From UBA10649 sp963700255 (GTDB taxonomy: Bacteria; Actinomycetota; Actinomycetes; S36-B12), in contig CAVOWW010000023.1 in NCBI GenBank assembly GCA_963700255.1, forward strand, positions 124,001-188,000: DNA of 64,000 nucleotides, given 5' to 3'. Position 1 is the first letter of the stretch. Each line of letters begins with the position of its first letter. The translations under genes were made by a program, and so were the position numbers. A model generated the notes under the pieces. It was given only the letters and a program-made list of their open reading frames with translations. It was not told the origin of the DNA and made no database searches. Of this stretch, positions 62,525-64,000 are shown piece after piece.

Positions 62525-63411
62525 GCGACCAGCCCACGGACCAGCCCGGCGACCGGCTCGAGGTGCGCAAGACGTACAAGCTCTTCGTCGGCGGAGCATT
62601 CCCGCGCAGCGAGTCCGGGCGCACCTACGAGGTCGAGTCCGCGGACGGCACGTTCCTGGCCAACGCCGCGAAGGGCTCGCGCAAGGACGGTCGCGATGCG
62701 GTCCTTGCCGCGCGCAAGGCGGTCGCCGGCTGGAGCGCGGCCACCGCCTACAACCGCGGACAGGTCCTGTACCGGGTGGCCGAGGTCATGGAGGGCCGAC
62801 GCGCCCAGTTCGTGGCCGACGTGCGCGACGCCGAGGGCGTCGACGACGCGACGGCGGGGCGACAGGTCGACGCCGCCATCGACCGCTGGGTCTGGTACGC
62901 CGGCTGGGCCGACAAGATCGCTCAGGTGCTCGGTTCCGCGAACCCGGTCGCCGGGCCGTACTTCAACTTCTCGATCCCCGAGCCGACCGGTGTCGTGGTG
63001 GCCGTCGCTCCCCAGGACTCGAGCCTGCTGGGCCTGGTCAGCGTCATGGCGCCCGCGATCGTCAGCGGAAACGCCGTCATCGTGATCGCGAGCACGTCGC
63101 GCCCGCTGCCCGCCATCTCCCTGGCGGAGTCGCTCGCGACCAGCGATGTCCCCGGCGGTGTCGTCAACATCCTGACGGGCGACCCGGCAGAGATCATGCC
63201 GTGGCTGGCCTCCCATGCCGATGTGAACGCGATCGACCTGGCCGGCATCGACGACCCGGCCGTGGCGACGATGCTCGAGCGCGAGGCGGCCGGCACCATG
63301 ACCCGCGTGCGCCGCCCCGAGCCCGCGGTCGACTGGGCGGCCGATCCCGGGCTGTCCAGGATCCGCTCCTACGTCGAGACCAAGACCGTGTGGCACCCGT
63401 TGGGAGTGTGA
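62521..63411 (+). CDS. Short aldehyde dehydrogenase-like protein lacking catalytic residues
   Basis: A 296-residue protein homologous only to the N-terminal, cofactor-binding part of aldehyde dehydrogenases ('KLFVGGAFPRSESGRTYEV', 'YRVAEVMEGRRAQF', 'GVVVAVAPQDSSLLGLVSVM', 'GGVVNILTGDPAEIMPWL'). The ELGGK glutamate and the nucleophilic cysteine of the family are absent, as is the oligomerisation tail, and the protein ends 'ETKTVWHPLGV'. The reading frame is intact, so this is a true short form. It overlaps the full-length dehydrogenase gene by 4 bases and is probably its structural or regulatory partner. Confidence 0.85.
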   Translation: MSDQPTDQPGDRLEVRKTYKLFVGGAFPRSESGRTYEVESADGTFLANAAKGSRKDGRDAVLAARKAVAGWSAATAYNRGQVLYRVAEVMEGRRAQFVADVRDAEGVDDATAGRQVDAAIDRWVWYAGWADKIAQVLGSANPVAGPYFNFSIPEPTGVVVAVAPQDSSLLGLVSVMAPAIVSGNAVIVIASTSRPLPAISLAESLATSDVPGGVVNILTGDPAEIMPWLASHADVNAIDLAGIDDPAVATMLEREAAGTMTRVRRPEPAVDWAADPGLSRIRSYVETKTVWHPLGV

Positions 63412-64000
63412 CCCCATCCCCCTCGGCTGGAAGGCCCTCTCGGACGCTGACGGCCCGGTCCTGCGCTACGTGCCGGAGCTGCGGGAGGGTGCGCCGATCG
63501 CCGACCTCGCGTCGGTCACCCCCAACCGCACCACCGCTGCAGCCACGGCGGCGGCCCTCGCCCAGCTCCCCGGCTGGCTGCTGGCGACGGACGACCTCTC
63601 CCTGGCGAGCTGCCTCATCAAGATGGGCGCCAAGCCCCGGCGGCACGCACTCGTCATGCAGTGCGACCTTCGCGCCGCGCCCGACGGGTCGCAGGCACGG
63701 CCCCACGGGGTGCCGCAGCTGGTGGGCATCGATCCGCAGTTCACCCTCCAGCCGCTGCCCAGCGCCAGCGACCTCCGCGGCTGGGCGCCCATCCTGCCAA
63801 GCTGGCGCGCTGCCTTCCCGCCGGACCATCCCGACCACTTCGACGGCGACGACCCGCTGGCGATCGCGTTCCTGCGCCGCCTCGTCGACGGCTCCGAACT
63901 GGGCCCGCTGCACCGGTCGACGACCCTCCTCGCCGACCGATCCGGCACGCCCGTGGCCGGCATCATGGTCAACATCCGAGTCCCGGACCCGCCGCTGGGC
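63408..64000 (+). CDS. GNAT-type N-acetyltransferase, 3' end cut by the window
   Basis: From 63416 the frame is open to the window edge and encodes at least 195 residues: 'IPLGWKALSDADGPVLRYVP' at the start, 'IKMGAKPRRHALVMQCDL', 'FPPDHPDHFDGDDPLAIAFL' and 'LLADRSGTPVAGIMVNI', the last matching beta-strand 4 of GNAT acetyltransferases. The acetyl-CoA loop would lie beyond the window. The natural start is a GTG at 63408 overlapping the upstream stop (GTGA), but the C-run at 63412-63415 puts it out of frame by one base (or two extra). An in-frame GTG also occurs near 63461. Confidence 0.65.
   Translation, partial: MTPSPSAGRPSRTLTARSCATCRSCGRVRRSPTSRRSPPTAPPLQPRRRPSPSSPAGCWRRTTSPWRAASSRWAPSPGGTHSSCSATFAPRPTGRRHGPTGCRSWWASIRSSPSSRCPAPATSAAGRPSCQAGALPSRRTIPTTSTATTRWRSRSCAASSTAPNWARCTGRRPSSPTDPARPWPASWSTSESRTRRW

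Noticed and set aside
56226..63411. True operon-wide pseudogenisation
   Set aside because: All changes are one-base indels in short runs, conserved motifs resume after each, and no nonsense changes or large deletions appear. Sequence error is more economical, though raw reads are needed.

Overview
The window is about 64 kb of very GC-rich DNA from an actinomycete. WhiB2-type regulator, F420 genes (fbiA, fbiB), actinobacterial acyl-CoA carboxylase genes (accD, small epsilon subunit, biotinylated alpha subunit), DUF3499 and DUF5719 genes and abundant GTG starts all point that way. The ahcY, manA, trm112, manB, DUF3499, DUF5719, glycosyltransferase, whiB, fbiA, fbiB, GDP-mannose-type pyrophosphorylase order fits Propionibacteriales, most likely Nocardioidaceae (perhaps Aeromicrobium-like). 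That assignment is inference from gene order and protein style. I see no rRNA, tRNA, CRISPR array, insertion sequence or prophage.

Layout. 0-8 kb: S-adenosylhomocysteine hydrolase, a PAS-GGDEF diguanylate cyclase, a cation efflux carrier and mannose-activation genes (manA, trm112, manB). 8-20 kb: DUF3499, DUF5719, a very large membrane glycosyltransferase, whiB, a membrane-anchored hydrolase, fbiA-fbiB, an AlkA-type glycosylase, a sugar-nucleotide pyrophosphorylase and a TIGR03089 protein. 20-26 kb: a secreted amidase/SpoIID protein and an LCP wall-polymer ligase. 26-42 kb: a large cell-envelope polymer cluster holding two CDP-alcohol phosphotransferases, a sulfotransferase-like protein, a TagG/TagH-type ABC exporter whose ATPase lacks the catalytic motifs, two CDP-glycerol glycerophosphotransferase-type enzymes, a LicC-like nucleotidyltransferase and at least five glycosyltransferases. 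42-56 kb: acyl-CoA dehydrogenase, UDP-glucose dehydrogenase, purE/purK, GtrA, birA and the acyl-CoA carboxylase genes. 56-64 kb: a flavoprotein reductase, purine nucleoside phosphorylase, a phosphohexomutase, deoC, an aldehyde dehydrogenase and a catalytically incomplete partner, together a nucleoside/deoxyribose salvage block.

Together the genes supply mannose and glucuronate nucleotide sugars, build and export a phosphodiester-linked surface polymer and attach it to the wall. The most unusual points are the inactive-looking exporter ATPase beside an intact permease, the His-for-Asp change in one CDP-alcohol phosphotransferase, a triplicated ribosome-binding/start unit upstream of the cation carrier, and a systematic leaderless-promoter architecture (TAnnnT 6-7 nt before the start codon at about fifteen genes), including divergent gene pairs with interlocked -10 boxes.

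Quality caution: about two dozen single-base insertions, nearly all duplicating a neighbouring base, break reading frames, especially between 55.9 and 63.4 kb. They look like sequence errors more than decay, because every protein resumes with its motifs intact. Multi-hit genes are listed as pseudogenes 'as read' with the reconstructed protein described.
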